Positions 38,877 to 48,615 of a stretch of DNA of 64,000 bases are shown in pieces. Below the pieces are notes generated by a model. The model was not told where the DNA came from, searched no databases, and was given only the letters and a program-made list of their open reading frames with translations. Positions within the stretch are counted from its first letter, which is position 1; the number at the start of each line of letters is the position of its first letter. The translations under genes and the position numbers were made by a program. Source of the DNA: Moesziomyces globuligerus (lineage: Eukaryota > Basidiomycota > Ustilaginomycetes > Ustilaginales > Ustilaginaceae); the NCBI GenBank assembly GCA_030849465.1, contig JARVLF010000018.1:558001-622000 (forward strand). The letters run 5' to 3'.

Positions 38877-41012
38877 CTATAGCTTGGCAAAGTGATTGAC
38901 GAACCACCTGGTTCCGTTGGGTCCGCCGTCGTCGCGGACCACCATGCCCGTCTGCGCCTCGATCATCTCCATCATCTCGTTGATGAGCAGGATGGGCACG
39001 TCCTCCTTCTCGGCGATCTCTAAGATCGAGGCGCCCGCGCCCCAGGGCGAGAGGTTGTCGCCGTAGCTCACCTCCTGTGGCGCTCTAGCTGAGATTTCCA
39101 GCTCCGCGGACCCAGCTATTGCGGCTGGACCGGAGGAGCGGTCCGAGATCCTGAGAGCTTGAGCCTGTTCGATGCGCTTCATCCTGTGCTCCCACTCGAG
39201 CGCGTCGAGCCAGTGTAGGATGCGCGCGGCAAACGCATCGTCGCTGTACCTAGGTGTGTGTAGGACCGAGAGTCCCGACTTGAACGTCTTGATTCGCACC
39301 GAAGGCGACGTGATGTCCGGCAGGAAAGCCGCTGCAGACCGCAGCGCCTGGGGAGGAATGAGCGCCACTCCACGCGCCCTGTTCCAGACGCACCACACCT
39401 CGTCGAGGCCCAGCAGACCGCGACCCTTGAGCTCGTCTTCCGACACGCGCGGCAGGGACTCCTTGCCCTTACCCTTGGGTGCGATCCTGCCTGCTCCCAT
39501 CAGTCCCTCTCTCTGGCCGCCAGAAGCGTTTCCGAGAAGCAGGCCCGCGAGCTCGCGTGCGAGCTCACGATGGTACTCCTCCTGATCGCGCGCCATGTCC
39601 GGCGTCACAGCAGGCGTCGGCAGACCGAGCTGCACGAGCGACGAGCGGATGAGCGTCGCGGCCTCTTGATCGGGCTTGACAGCACCCTCCGGCAAGCCCG
39701 CATCGCGTGCCGCTGCGGCAGCCTGCTCCTGCTTGGTGAGTTTGGCATTGAGCGACTCGGCGAACTCGACCATCTGCTTGGCCTTGCGCATGAGCGCTTC
39801 CAGATCCTTGAGAGCGCCGTGCATGTCGTTGCTCTGAGCACGGCTGGTCGAATCGACCGAGGAGAGGATGCCGTCGATGCCGACGCGCTTGAGCGCTGCT
39901 GAGCGCCCGTCGAGATCGACCATGCCGGCCGAGACGCGCATGGCTCTCGCCTCGTTCGAGGACGATGCGGCGCCGACTGTGCCGCTGCCGGATGCGGCCC
40001 AGGCCTTACCCTTGAGTGTCGGCTTGAGCAGGCTGTAGAAAGCCTTGTCGCCACCCTTTCGGAAGCTGAGTTTGACAGAATCGGTGGGTGGGGGCAGCGA
40101 GATCGAGGCGGGCGTCGAGGCCCGACTGGGCGCCGAGCTGGCACGCAAAGACGATGACTCCACCTCGGTGCTTTTGCGAGCTGCAGCGACGAGAGATGAG
40201 GAGGAAGGCCGTTCTGGCCAGTTGTTTCCAAGGTTGGAACCACACATCTCGCATTTGTCCATGGAGGGATGATTGAGGAAGGTGCAAACGTCACAAGCGA
40301 GGCCGTCTTGTCTCGCGCTTGATCCGGGCGCTGCGGGCTCTTGTGGGAGGGCAGCAACGGCTGTGCGGGATGATGGCCGTGAATCCGCCCTCTCCGATGC
40401 CTGTATGCGCTCCGAAACGGGTGTCCTTGTTGGGGTCGGACGAGCGGGCTCCTTGGTGACACCGCAGAGCTCGCAGACGGGGCGATCGGCGGCATTGCTG
40501 TAACCACAGATAGCACAGACCCAGTTAGCTCCACCAAGCCCCGCTGCTGAGGAGTCTGCAGCGCTCGCGCTCACTCTCCAGTCTCGACGTGCTGACGTGC
40601 TGGAGGGTTGCAAGTCCACCTGAGACGAGAGCGGGCTGGGACGACGTTGGGTCGAAGATCTGGGCTGAGCGCTGTATTCTGCGTGCAGGTCGCTGTCTGT
40701 CTCGTCATTATTCAGCTCGAGCTTGGCGAGGGTGAGGGTGATCTTGGGACTGCTCTTGAGGAAGCCGGCGTAGTACTCGCTCTGCTTGACCAGGGAGAGG
40801 TCGAGGCTGCATGAGTGGCGATGTGGCTCGAGATCGTCGACGTAGAGAAGGCGATGCGAGGTTAGATAGACGGTGCCGTTGCTCTGATGGAGAGCCTTTT
40901 CCTTGCCATCGTAGAGACCGATGCCATCCTGAAGGCTGACTACCTCCTCGTCGTGGAAGAGTAGCGCGCCAACCGACGAGTTGCTAGCATCGATCTGCTT
41001 GAATCGATCCAT
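38877..41012 (-). CDS. VPS36: ESCRT-II subunit Vps36
   Basis: A 711-residue Vps36. ESCRT-II (Vps22, Vps25, Vps36) sorts ubiquitinated membrane cargo into multivesicular bodies. The N-terminal GLUE (PH-like) domain begins at about residue 10 (LLFHDEEVVSLQDGIGLYDG and TVYLTSHRLLYVDD) and is interrupted by two Npl4-type zinc fingers, WVCAICGYSNAADRPVCELC (about 160) and LACDVCTFLNHPSMDKCEMC (about 240), before resuming at VKLSFRKGGDKAFYSLLKPT (about 310). This split-GLUE layout matches yeast rather than animal Vps36. The C-terminal winged-helix EAP30 region runs from about 410 to the end (DEVWCVWNRARGVALIPPQA, then VSYGDNLSPWGAGASIL). The first ATG is 41012; the frame upstream has only GTG. Confidence 0.94.
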   Translation of the reverse strand: MDRFKQIDASNSSVGALLFHDEEVVSLQDGIGLYDGKEKALHQSNGTVYLTSHRLLYVDDLEPHRHSCSLDLSLVKQSEYYAGFLKSSPKITLTLAKLELNNDETDSDLHAEYSAQPRSSTQRRPSPLSSQVDLQPSSTSARRDWRVSASAADSSAAGLGGANWVCAICGYSNAADRPVCELCGVTKEPARPTPTRTPVSERIQASERADSRPSSRTAVAALPQEPAAPGSSARQDGLACDVCTFLNHPSMDKCEMCGSNLGNNWPERPSSSSLVAAARKSTEVESSSLRASSAPSRASTPASISLPPPTDSVKLSFRKGGDKAFYSLLKPTLKGKAWAASGSGTVGAASSSNEARAMRVSAGMVDLDGRSAALKRVGIDGILSSVDSTSRAQSNDMHGALKDLEALMRKAKQMVEFAESLNAKLTKQEQAAAAARDAGLPEGAVKPDQEAATLIRSSLVQLGLPTPAVTPDMARDQEEYHRELARELAGLLLGNASGGQREGLMGAGRIAPKGKGKESLPRVSEDELKGRGLLGLDEVWCVWNRARGVALIPPQALRSAAAFLPDITSPSVRIKTFKSGLSVLHTPRYSDDAFAARILHWLDALEWEHRMKRIEQAQALRISDRSSGPAAIAGSAELEISARAPQEVSYGDNLSPWGAGASILEIAEKEDVPILLINEMMEMIEAQTGMVVRDDGGPNGTRWFVNHFAKL

Positions 41013-42340
41013 TTCCTGTCGGCCTGCTTCGGACCAGCGCGTAGCGAGGCTGAAGCTGCGCTGCCGTACCACCGCCTAGTGGCTTGGATGATGGGATGAT
41101 CGCTCTGGAGAAAAGAGGTAGGCGCTGTGAAGATGATATGGACGAGTCGTTTGTCCAGGGTCCTTGCGGCCTCCACTCGAACATCGCCCAGCAGACATGC
41201 AGCGGCCTGTGCGGGGACTGCGACAGACGGCTTTTCGAATAGTTGACGCGGTCTAACATTCTAGAACGAAATCCGACTCGTGGAGCAGTCACGCGGGTCC
41301 GACCAAAATCGGAAAACACCGGCCAGAGAGCTTCCCGGCTCGTTCCAGTACTGTGTCGGCCTCCTTGCCGTGGTGCCGAGCTAGATCCTCTCGGTCTCGC
41401 TGTGCGACCGGCGATGGAGAGAGACGGTTCAGAGCCAGTGCGAGGCTCCTCAACCGTGGCGTCTCAGCGAATGCTCAGCCAATGCTGTCGAAAGAGTTGA
41501 TCGTGACCCATACGAAGCTGGAAACGAGTCGACTCTCATTGGCTCGCTGGGTGTGGCTTTGCAATACTATTTCATGGCCACCTTTCTTCCGCCTTTATCA
41601 GACGAAATAATTTATTTGAAAAACGGCCTTTTTCGCTGCCTTTTCTTTCCTCGCTTTTTTTCTTCTTCTCTGTCTCGTAAGCACGAGGCTGACTCCACTT
41701 TTGTGCGAGGTGCAACAGGTCTTTCGGGAAGAAGATGAAGAAGAAATGCGCCCAAAGTCAATGCGCATGAAATAAAAACAAAGAAGAAAAAAGGCACAGA
41801 GGACAGAGATCGGAATGCTTGCTTGTGCCTTGTGGCAGGTGTTGTTCGGGTCATACGGGCCGCAATGGAGACAAGACGACCGCGAGACCGACTGATGGGT
41901 TGGGACGGAGCATTTGCGATTGGCAGCTGTTGCTTGAGTGAGCTTTGCTTGCCGATTTTCTCGCCGGGCCGGTGACAGCTGACCTCTTTTTCGCGACCTT
42001 CTCGGATCGACGAAAGCTCGTGCGCCCCGGGCAGCGGCAGCGGCAGCAGCAGCAGCAGCCGCAGCCAACCAGCGCTCGGTCTTGCCGCAACAGCGCCGTC
42101 TTCCGCTCCGTTCTTCTGGCGCTTCTCAACCCCACCCTTCGCTTCTCAAACCCACCACCATCGAAGGTCGAACGTCTTCAGACCAGACACCTTCAATCCT
42201 TTTCTCCCGCTTCATCGTGCTACTTCGGTAAGCCCGAGCCCTATCGCCTCCGTCGCAGAGTCGATCACCATAACAGGCCCTCGTCGTCGTTGTCGCAGGC
42301 GTCGTCTTCGTCTCCGACACGCACGAGTCTCGCCGTCGAC
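41013..42340. promoter_or_regulatory. Divergent upstream region, VPS36 / CLU1
   Basis: 1.33 kb between divergent ATGs with no gene seen. It includes a locally AT-rich zone at about 41580-41790. The last 400 bases are open in the CLU1 frame but lack an ATG and include a CAG-rich run at 42031-42066, so they are read as 5' leader. Confidence 0.5.
42031..42066 (+). repeat. CAG/CGGCAG-rich simple repeat in the CLU1 leader
   Basis: GCAGCGGCAGCGGCAG followed by CAGCAGCAGCAGCAG units, outside the coding region as annotated. Confidence 0.85.
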
Positions 42341-45300
42341 ATGGCTCAGGACCAGCCCGTTGCGACGCCCGAACAGCCTCCCGCTGCCGAGGCTCCAGAG
42401 ATCGACGAATCCCTCCAGCCTTTTGAGATCAACCTCTACCTGCCCAAGCGTCCTCTCATCCCTTCGGCTGCCGTGGCCACACATGGTCTCCCCGAAACCC
42501 CTTCGCCCCTCAAGGTGGCCGTGACGCCTCAGGAGACGCTCAACGACCTCCGTATCACCATCACAGACAGCCCCGAGGGCTACTGGCTCGGCGCTTTCTG
42601 CTTCCGCAAGCCCCAGCCAGGTGCGTCTTCCACAACCAAGGGCGCCAAGGCGCAGCTAGGCGAGCGTGTTCCAGAGTGGGTCGAGCTCCGCGAGGTCTTC
42701 CAGGACGTCCCTAAGGACCAGCGCGAGCTCCACGTCACCCACGTCCCCTTCAACGAGGCAGACGCTCGCGCCCACGTCCAGCGTCTCCGCGACCTCCTCA
42801 GCGGTGGCGCAGCTGACCCCAGCGCCATCGGTGTCGATGCTGCCCTCAGCGTCCAGGATGCTGTGAGGAACCCGCAGGAATGGCAGCAGGACGCCTCCCG
42901 TCAAAACGCCAACGGTCGCAACGCCTCCAAGAAGGGTGATGTCGCAGAGCCTTCCACAGAATCGCAGCTTCCCTTCACCGATTGGGCTGGCTGGCCTGCT
43001 GTCACCGCCATCGACCTCATCCCTTCGGTCGCCCGACGCCCCCGTCAGCTTCCTTTGTGTCTCCGCCAGCTCTCGCTCGCCTCCTGGAACCCGCCTCCCC
43101 AGCACTGCAAGCTCAACGGACACCTCCTCTACCTTCAGGTCGGCACCCTCGAGGGCGAGGTCATCTTCGTCACTGCCTCCACCCACGGATTCTACGTCAA
43201 CCGATCCTCCGGTGCTCGCTTCGATCCCAGCCCGCGTGCCGCCGGCCAGGACTTCGCCTCGTGCTCGCTCTTCGATCTTCTCTGTGGCTTCTCGCCTCTC
43301 TTCCTCTCCACCTTTGCCAAGCTCTTCAATGACCCGCTTTCGTCGCGCGACTACTTCTCGGCCGTGCCCGTGACCAACTCCTTGCCCGCCTTCCCTTGGC
43401 TCGCTCGCGAGCACCCGCACAACGCCGACCCGCTCCGCTCGCAGGCCGCCTTCCTCCTCACAGGCGCCACCTCGGCGGATACGCTCGAGGGCACCCGTGA
43501 CTGGAACGACGAGCTCCAGTCGGCCCGCGAGCTCCCGCGCACCACGCTGCCGGAACGTTTGATGCGCGACCGCGTCCTCAACCGCATCTACTCCGAGTTC
43601 ACCCAGGCCGCCGCACGCGCCATCCCCAAGGTGGCCGCTGGCGAGGTGCAGGCCATGAACCCCATGGACAAGCGCGACGCTCAGATGTTTATCGTCAATA
43701 ACCTCTTCATCTCCAAGGGCGCCGACGGCGTCGACCTCTACCCGCACATGGGCGGTGATGAGGCGGCTCACGTTGCCGTTGGCAAGGACATCCAGGGTGT
43801 CAAGACGCTCAACAGCCTCGACGTCTCCGGCCTTTGCCTCCTCGGCACCATCGTTGTCGACTGGAAGGGCGAGCGATGGGTTGCCCAAAGCGTCGTCCCG
43901 GGTCTTTTCCGACGCCGAGACGATGCCGACGCCGAGCTCGAGGACGTCGAGGCCAAGACTCAGGAGAAAGAGGCTGCCGAGGTCGAGCCTAAGGCCGAGG
44001 CGACCGAGTCCACCACCGAGAAGGCGGCCAAGTCGCCCCGCGGCGATCTCAACGACGATACGCAGGTGGTCTACGGCGGTGTGGAAGGACCCGAGGTCAT
44101 CCGCGACAACGTCGCGTTCCACAAGCTCTTCCGCCAGGTGGCCCAGACCCTGCACCTCAACGAGCACGACGTCGAGGACGCCAACGGTCGCCAGCACCCG
44201 CTCTGGCTCAGTGTCGACTCCAAGGGTCTTCGGGGCGCTGACGGTCGACGCTACGTGCTTGACCTTGCCCGTCTCAACCCGGTCGACATCAACTGGCTCG
44301 AGAGCGACATCGCCGGCGCCATCCACGGCGGCGCGTCGTCGGCCGACGAGCAGGCTCGCTACCCGCATCGCATGACGCTCCTGCGTCCCGAGCTGCTCGA
44401 GATCTACTGGGACAGCGAGTTCCGCAAGTGGGCGCGCGCCAAGCTCACCGAACGCCAGGAAGCCAAGGCAGCCAAGGCCTCCAAGGCAAGCGAGGCCAAG
44501 GCTGTCGAGGGCAAGGACGAGAGCGCAGACGCCGACGCCGACAAGCCCGAGGCTGAGGCCGAGGAGGAGCCCGAGCGTCTCGACTCGTCCGAGTTCAAGC
44601 TGACCTTTAACCCGGACGCCTTTGTCGAGTTCAAGGTAGCCGACTCGGCCGTCGAGGACGGCTCCAAGGTGATCACGCCCATCACGGACGAGAGCGACGC
44701 AAGTGTGGCCGCCGTCCGACAGGCCTCGGAATTCTTGCGCAAGGTGGCTATCCCGCGCTTCGTGACCGATGTGGCTGCGGGTCTGTTCACCGCGGCCGAC
44801 GGTGGTGCACTCAGCCGACAGATGCACGCGCGTGGTATCAACATCCGATACCTCGGCTACGTCGCTCGTCTGTGCGCTCCCGAGGCCAAGGGCGAGCTCG
44901 ACCAGGAGCTGATCAACAAGGCCGGCCCGGGCCACGAGGGCTTCCTGAACGCCTTCCGAAGCACTGTGCTGCACGAGATGGTGCTGCGCGCCAGCAAGCG
45001 TGTGCTGCGTGGCCTCGTGCGCGACGTGGAGCAGGTCAACGTCGCTGCGTGCGTGTCGCACTTCCTCAACTGCCTCGTTGGCGACAAGGTGAACGCGGCG
45101 CCTCAGCCGCAGCCGGTCAACTCGCCTCTGTCGGATGCAAGCGATGCTGAGTGGGTCAAGCTGACGCCCGAGTCGCTCAAGCAGAAGCTGGTCGACGAGA
45201 TCCGAAAGCGCTTCCGCTTTGAGCTCGCTCCGTCGTTCTTCGACCAGGAGCTCCGCCGCGCTCAGCTGCTGCGCGAGGTGGCGCTGCGCACGGGTGTGCA

Positions 45301-46642
45301 GCTCAAGCTGCAAGACTACGTGCTCGAGGGCAAGCCGATCGAGGCGAACGGTGCGCTGTCGGACGACGTGCACGAGGTCCAGGCCGAAGGTCAGCCCAAG
45401 GAGAACGGCTCTGCTGCTGCTAGCAAGAAGAACAAGAGCAAGAAGAAGGGCAGCAGCGAGCAGGATGGCAGCAAGAAGTCGTCTGCCTCTGCGGCCAACG
45501 GTACGAGCGGCGACAAGAAGAGCACCAAGGCGGCTCGCACGTCGAGCTTCGAGCCCGAGGATGTGCTCAACCTGGTGCCGATCGTCAAGGACTCGACGCC
45601 CAAGAGCACGCTGGCCGAAGAGGCGTTTGACGCGGGCCGACTGTCGATCAGCCGGGGCGACCGGGATCTTGGCCTGGAGCTGCTGCTGGAAGGCGTGAGC
45701 TTCCACGAGCAGGTGTACGGGCTTGTGCACCCCGAGGTGGCGCGTTGCTACGCGCTGTTCGCCACGATCGTGCACCACCTTGCGGGTGTTGCTGCGATGG
45801 AGCGTGCCGAGCTGATCAACCAGGCCAAGGCGGAGAACAAGGAGATCAGCGAGGCGGACCTGCCGGCTGTCAACGAGCACGTGAGCATGGCGAATGCGGT
45901 GCGATACCAGCGGCAGGCGGTGACGGTGTCGGAGCGCACGCTGGGACTGGACCACCCGGAGACGCTGAACCAGTACATGAACCTGGCGGTGCTGGAGCGT
46001 TCTGCGGGCAACACGCGCGAGTCGCTGCTGTGCCAGCGCCGAGTGCTGGAGCTGTGGAGCCTGCTGTACGGGCGGGAGCATCCGGACTGCATCAATGCGC
46101 TGTCGAATGTGGCGCTGACGCTGCAGAACGCCAAGCTGTTTGAGGCGAGTCTGCGGGTGTACGAGTCTGCGCATCAGCTGGCGCTCTCGCTGTTTGGAGC
46201 GGAGAGCATCCACACGGCCAACCTGGCGCACGAGCTGAGCCAGGCGCACACGCTGGCGGGCGATCTCAAGACGGCGCTGACGGTGGAGAAGGAGGCGTGG
46301 CGCGTCTTTGAGGCGCGTCTGGGCAAGGACGATGCGCAGACCAAGGAGAGCGAGACGTTCTGCCTCAACCTGGCGGCGTCGGCGGTGCGCGTGGCCAAGC
46401 TGGAGAAGGAGGCGAGCGCGCGCGAGGCTCGCCAGGGCGGGTTCGGTCTGGCCAATGGACGTCGTGTAGGCAATGCCAACGGCACGGCTGCGCCTGGTGC
46501 GATTGCCGGCGCGGTGGGTGCGGGAGCGTCGGCCAATGCATCTGGCAAGTCGCTGGACGAGATTGTGCGCTTCATCCAGGGCGGCTCCAACACCTCGTCC
46601 TCAACCAAGGGCAAGGGCAAGGGCAAGGCGGGCCGCCGATGA
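42341..46642 (+). CDS. CLU1: Clustered mitochondria protein CLU1/TIF31
   Basis: A 1433-residue CLU protein. Members keep mitochondria properly distributed, bind mRNAs for mitochondrial proteins, and in yeast co-purify with eIF3 (hence TIF31). Domain order: CLU-N region (about 20-330, including SPEGYWLGAFCFRK and FTDWAGWPAVTAIDLIP), CLU central domain (about 370-640, with REHPHNADPLRSQAAFLLTG and NNLFISKGADG), eIF3-p135-like segment (about 690-1010), and C-terminal TPR repeats (about 1100-1340) with the typical HPEVARCYALFATIVHHLAG and LGLDHPETLNQYMNLAVLER units. A Lys-rich linker (ASKKNKSKKKGSSEQDGSKK) precedes the TPR region, and the end is basic (KGKGKGKAGRR). ATG 42341 is the first in frame. 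No intron found. Confidence 0.95.
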   Translation: MAQDQPVATPEQPPAAEAPEIDESLQPFEINLYLPKRPLIPSAAVATHGLPETPSPLKVAVTPQETLNDLRITITDSPEGYWLGAFCFRKPQPGASSTTKGAKAQLGERVPEWVELREVFQDVPKDQRELHVTHVPFNEADARAHVQRLRDLLSGGAADPSAIGVDAALSVQDAVRNPQEWQQDASRQNANGRNASKKGDVAEPSTESQLPFTDWAGWPAVTAIDLIPSVARRPRQLPLCLRQLSLASWNPPPQHCKLNGHLLYLQVGTLEGEVIFVTASTHGFYVNRSSGARFDPSPRAAGQDFASCSLFDLLCGFSPLFLSTFAKLFNDPLSSRDYFSAVPVTNSLPAFPWLAREHPHNADPLRSQAAFLLTGATSADTLEGTRDWNDELQSARELPRTTLPERLMRDRVLNRIYSEFTQAAARAIPKVAAGEVQAMNPMDKRDAQMFIVNNLFISKGADGVDLYPHMGGDEAAHVAVGKDIQGVKTLNSLDVSGLCLLGTIVVDWKGERWVAQSVVPGLFRRRDDADAELEDVEAKTQEKEAAEVEPKAEATESTTEKAAKSPRGDLNDDTQVVYGGVEGPEVIRDNVAFHKLFRQVAQTLHLNEHDVEDANGRQHPLWLSVDSKGLRGADGRRYVLDLARLNPVDINWLESDIAGAIHGGASSADEQARYPHRMTLLRPELLEIYWDSEFRKWARAKLTERQEAKAAKASKASEAKAVEGKDESADADADKPEAEAEEEPERLDSSEFKLTFNPDAFVEFKVADSAVEDGSKVITPITDESDASVAAVRQASEFLRKVAIPRFVTDVAAGLFTAADGGALSRQMHARGINIRYLGYVARLCAPEAKGELDQELINKAGPGHEGFLNAFRSTVLHEMVLRASKRVLRGLVRDVEQVNVAACVSHFLNCLVGDKVNAAPQPQPVNSPLSDASDAEWVKLTPESLKQKLVDEIRKRFRFELAPSFFDQELRRAQLLREVALRTGVQLKLQDYVLEGKPIEANGALSDDVHEVQAEGQPKENGSAAASKKNKSKKKGSSEQDGSKKSSASAANGTSGDKKSTKAARTSSFEPEDVLNLVPIVKDSTPKSTLAEEAFDAGRLSISRGDRDLGLELLLEGVSFHEQVYGLVHPEVARCYALFATIVHHLAGVAAMERAELINQAKAENKEISEADLPAVNEHVSMANAVRYQRQAVTVSERTLGLDHPETLNQYMNLAVLERSAGNTRESLLCQRRVLELWSLLYGREHPDCINALSNVALTLQNAKLFEASLRVYESAHQLALSLFGAESIHTANLAHELSQAHTLAGDLKTALTVEKEAWRVFEARLGKDDAQTKESETFCLNLAASAVRVAKLEKEASAREARQGGFGLANGRRVGNANGTAAPGAIAGAVGAGASANASGKSLDEIVRFIQGGSNTSSSTKGKGKGKAGRR

Positions 46643-47206
46643 TGCGCGCGTGGAACAGCAGAACAGCATGGCTGCGGGGCCCCGATGCGGAGCTCGCGAG
46701 CTATGGCTATGACCAAAAAAGCGTCGATTGTACGACTCAAGACGACCAGGACTCGTCACGAAGAAAACCAAACCCGCCACCTCTTCCTATTTGCATTCAG
46801 CTCACTCGACTGGTGTGCGACTGGTATGAGGATGATGTGACACAGGAGCTGAAAGGGTGGGGCTGTGAAGATAGCGAGTGGACTGATTGTGCTGTTTGGC
46901 CATCTGACGCCGAGACTGCGGATGGCAAACACGCCACCTCTAGTCGTTGGTGAGGCGGGGCGGGGCTGTCCCGGCGGTGTTTGCTCGTCGGGCGCTGAGG
47001 GCTGGGCGAATTGCCGAAGCTGACGCTTTGGCCCCCTGGCCCGGTTCGCCGGCACGACCTTGCACCGAGCGCATCGGCCACAGGTCAGCCTGAGCCTCGT
47101 TGTCGAACCCTATCGAGCCGACGAGGTGTACGAGCATGTGCCTATCGGCGTTGGACAGGCTCGTACTCAGGTCCGGCGCTTACGTCTGAGCTTGGTTCTC
47201 AGATAA

Positions 47207-47220
47207 GGGGGGGGGGGGGG
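47207..47220 (+). repeat. Poly(G) tract, 14 bases
   Basis: Fourteen consecutive G in intergenic DNA. Confidence 0.9.
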
Positions 47221-47360
47221 TTTGAGGGTCGGGTGTGAGTTGTGCTTCTGGCTGTACGATGGGCGACAGTCAGCCGAGCGTCGAGAAATTCGCCCGGAAA
47301 AAGGCTGTTCCAAAAAAGGGTTACAGGCTGTAGAATGCTGTGCCAGAGCGAGGATTTCCG

Positions 47361-47390
47361 AATTCCAATTCCAATTCCAATTCCAATTCC
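47361..47390 (+). repeat. (AATTCC)5 microsatellite
   Basis: Five tandem hexanucleotide units upstream of the HMG-CoA reductase gene. Confidence 0.95.
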
Positions 47391-48615
47391 AGCTGCAGTG
47401 GCAGCACGAAAGTGGCCCCACTCTGACCCCACGCCGACGCGCGGTTTTCCAACAAAGTCAGCCGCAAAATTCCAAGGGCAGCAGCGCGCGTTGGATGCAA
47501 ATTTTGGGGCAGGAGCCAGAGCAAAAGAGCCAGGAGCTTGCAAGAAGGCGCTGCTTGGCCGCCGCGTCAGGAAATTCAATCCAATCGGTTGTCGCGCTGA
47601 CTGACTGACTGACCTCGCGCTGCTGCGGCTCTTTCTTCTTGTGCAGTCGACGGCGCAGAGCGAGCCAGGCGCGTTAGCCAATCCGATGGCGCCTCCCCCG
47701 CTGCCGCTCGACGATCCCTCTTGCAAAGCCAGGGCCAGCCGACGCTTCTTCCGTTTGACCCTGTTGGTCTCTGCCACTCTGCAGTGGGATTTTTTTTTAC
47801 TTGCCCCGCCCGGAACCACGCAGAACCACGTCCGTCCGTCCGTCTGTCCGTTCGTCCGAGCGACACTCGCCTGACACGCTTCACGCCTCACGCCTCACGC
47901 CTCACGCTTCGCACACTCACCCGCGCACACACGCACATCCACACGCACGCCCTGCGCCTTCCAGAGGCGACACGCTCCAATCTCGATACGCTGCTGTACG
48001 CCTCGACGCACTCGCACTTGCTTTGATCCCTGCCTCCTCCCCGTCATCCTCGTCACCTCGTCCAGGTGATCCCGTCTCTCTCTCCACCACCCCATCCCAT
48101 CCTACACCGGGGTTTCAAAAAGGCGTCGTTCGCTCTTAAGCCAACTCGCTCGTCCGTCCTTGGGCTGCCCAAAGCGACTCGGTCCCTTTGCTCCTACAGC
48201 GCCAACTTTCGTTCTTCATCCCAGAAGGTCGGGCTCAACACCGTCCATCTGCCAGGCTGCCGCATTCGCTTGCTGGCTCCATTCTTCAAGCCCTCTCAAC
48301 CTGGCTTGCCCCCTTTTCTGCGCTTCGATCCCATCACTTTGGCTCGTCGACAAGTTCATCTGGCTCCTTATCGATATCCACAATCGCACAGTCTGCCCCC
48401 CTCCTCCACTCCTCGGTCCGACCAGCCCGTCACTCTTTCCTTGGCACGACACTCACGCACAGCGTCAACAGCTGGTCCGCAACGCCGGCATCGCCCAGAG
48501 CAACTCACGCACCTCCTTCCTCGCATCACAGCGCCATCCTGCGTCGGACCGCTTTCTCCCTCCGCTAGGCCTGTCGACTCGCAAGAGCCGCTTGCCTCTC
48601 CATCGCCGGCAAACC

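Larger units (their letters stand above)
46643..48615. promoter_or_regulatory. Intergenic: CLU1 3' end and HMG-CoA reductase upstream region
   Basis: Nearly 2 kb without a supportable gene. It holds a 14-base poly(G) run (47207-47220), an (AATTCC)n microsatellite, and a long pyrimidine-rich stretch from about 47820 to 48610 that is open in the reductase frame but has no ATG, so it is probably a long 5' leader. Confidence 0.5.

Noticed and set aside
41945..42340. N-terminal extension of CLU1
   Set aside because: The frame is open but starts from TTG and holds no ATG. The sequence is low complexity with a CAG repeat; the first ATG at 42341 starts the conserved protein.
42656..46249. Very long minus-strand open frame antisense to CLU1
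   Set aside because: It lies wholly inside a gene with clear homology. Strong G/C third-position bias removes stops on the opposite strand. The product is low complexity (Arg/Val/Leu/Glu runs) with no domain.
48160..48615. N-terminal extension of HMG-CoA reductase
   Set aside because: Open but without an ATG; pyrimidine-rich, as expected for a leader. The first ATG is 48616.
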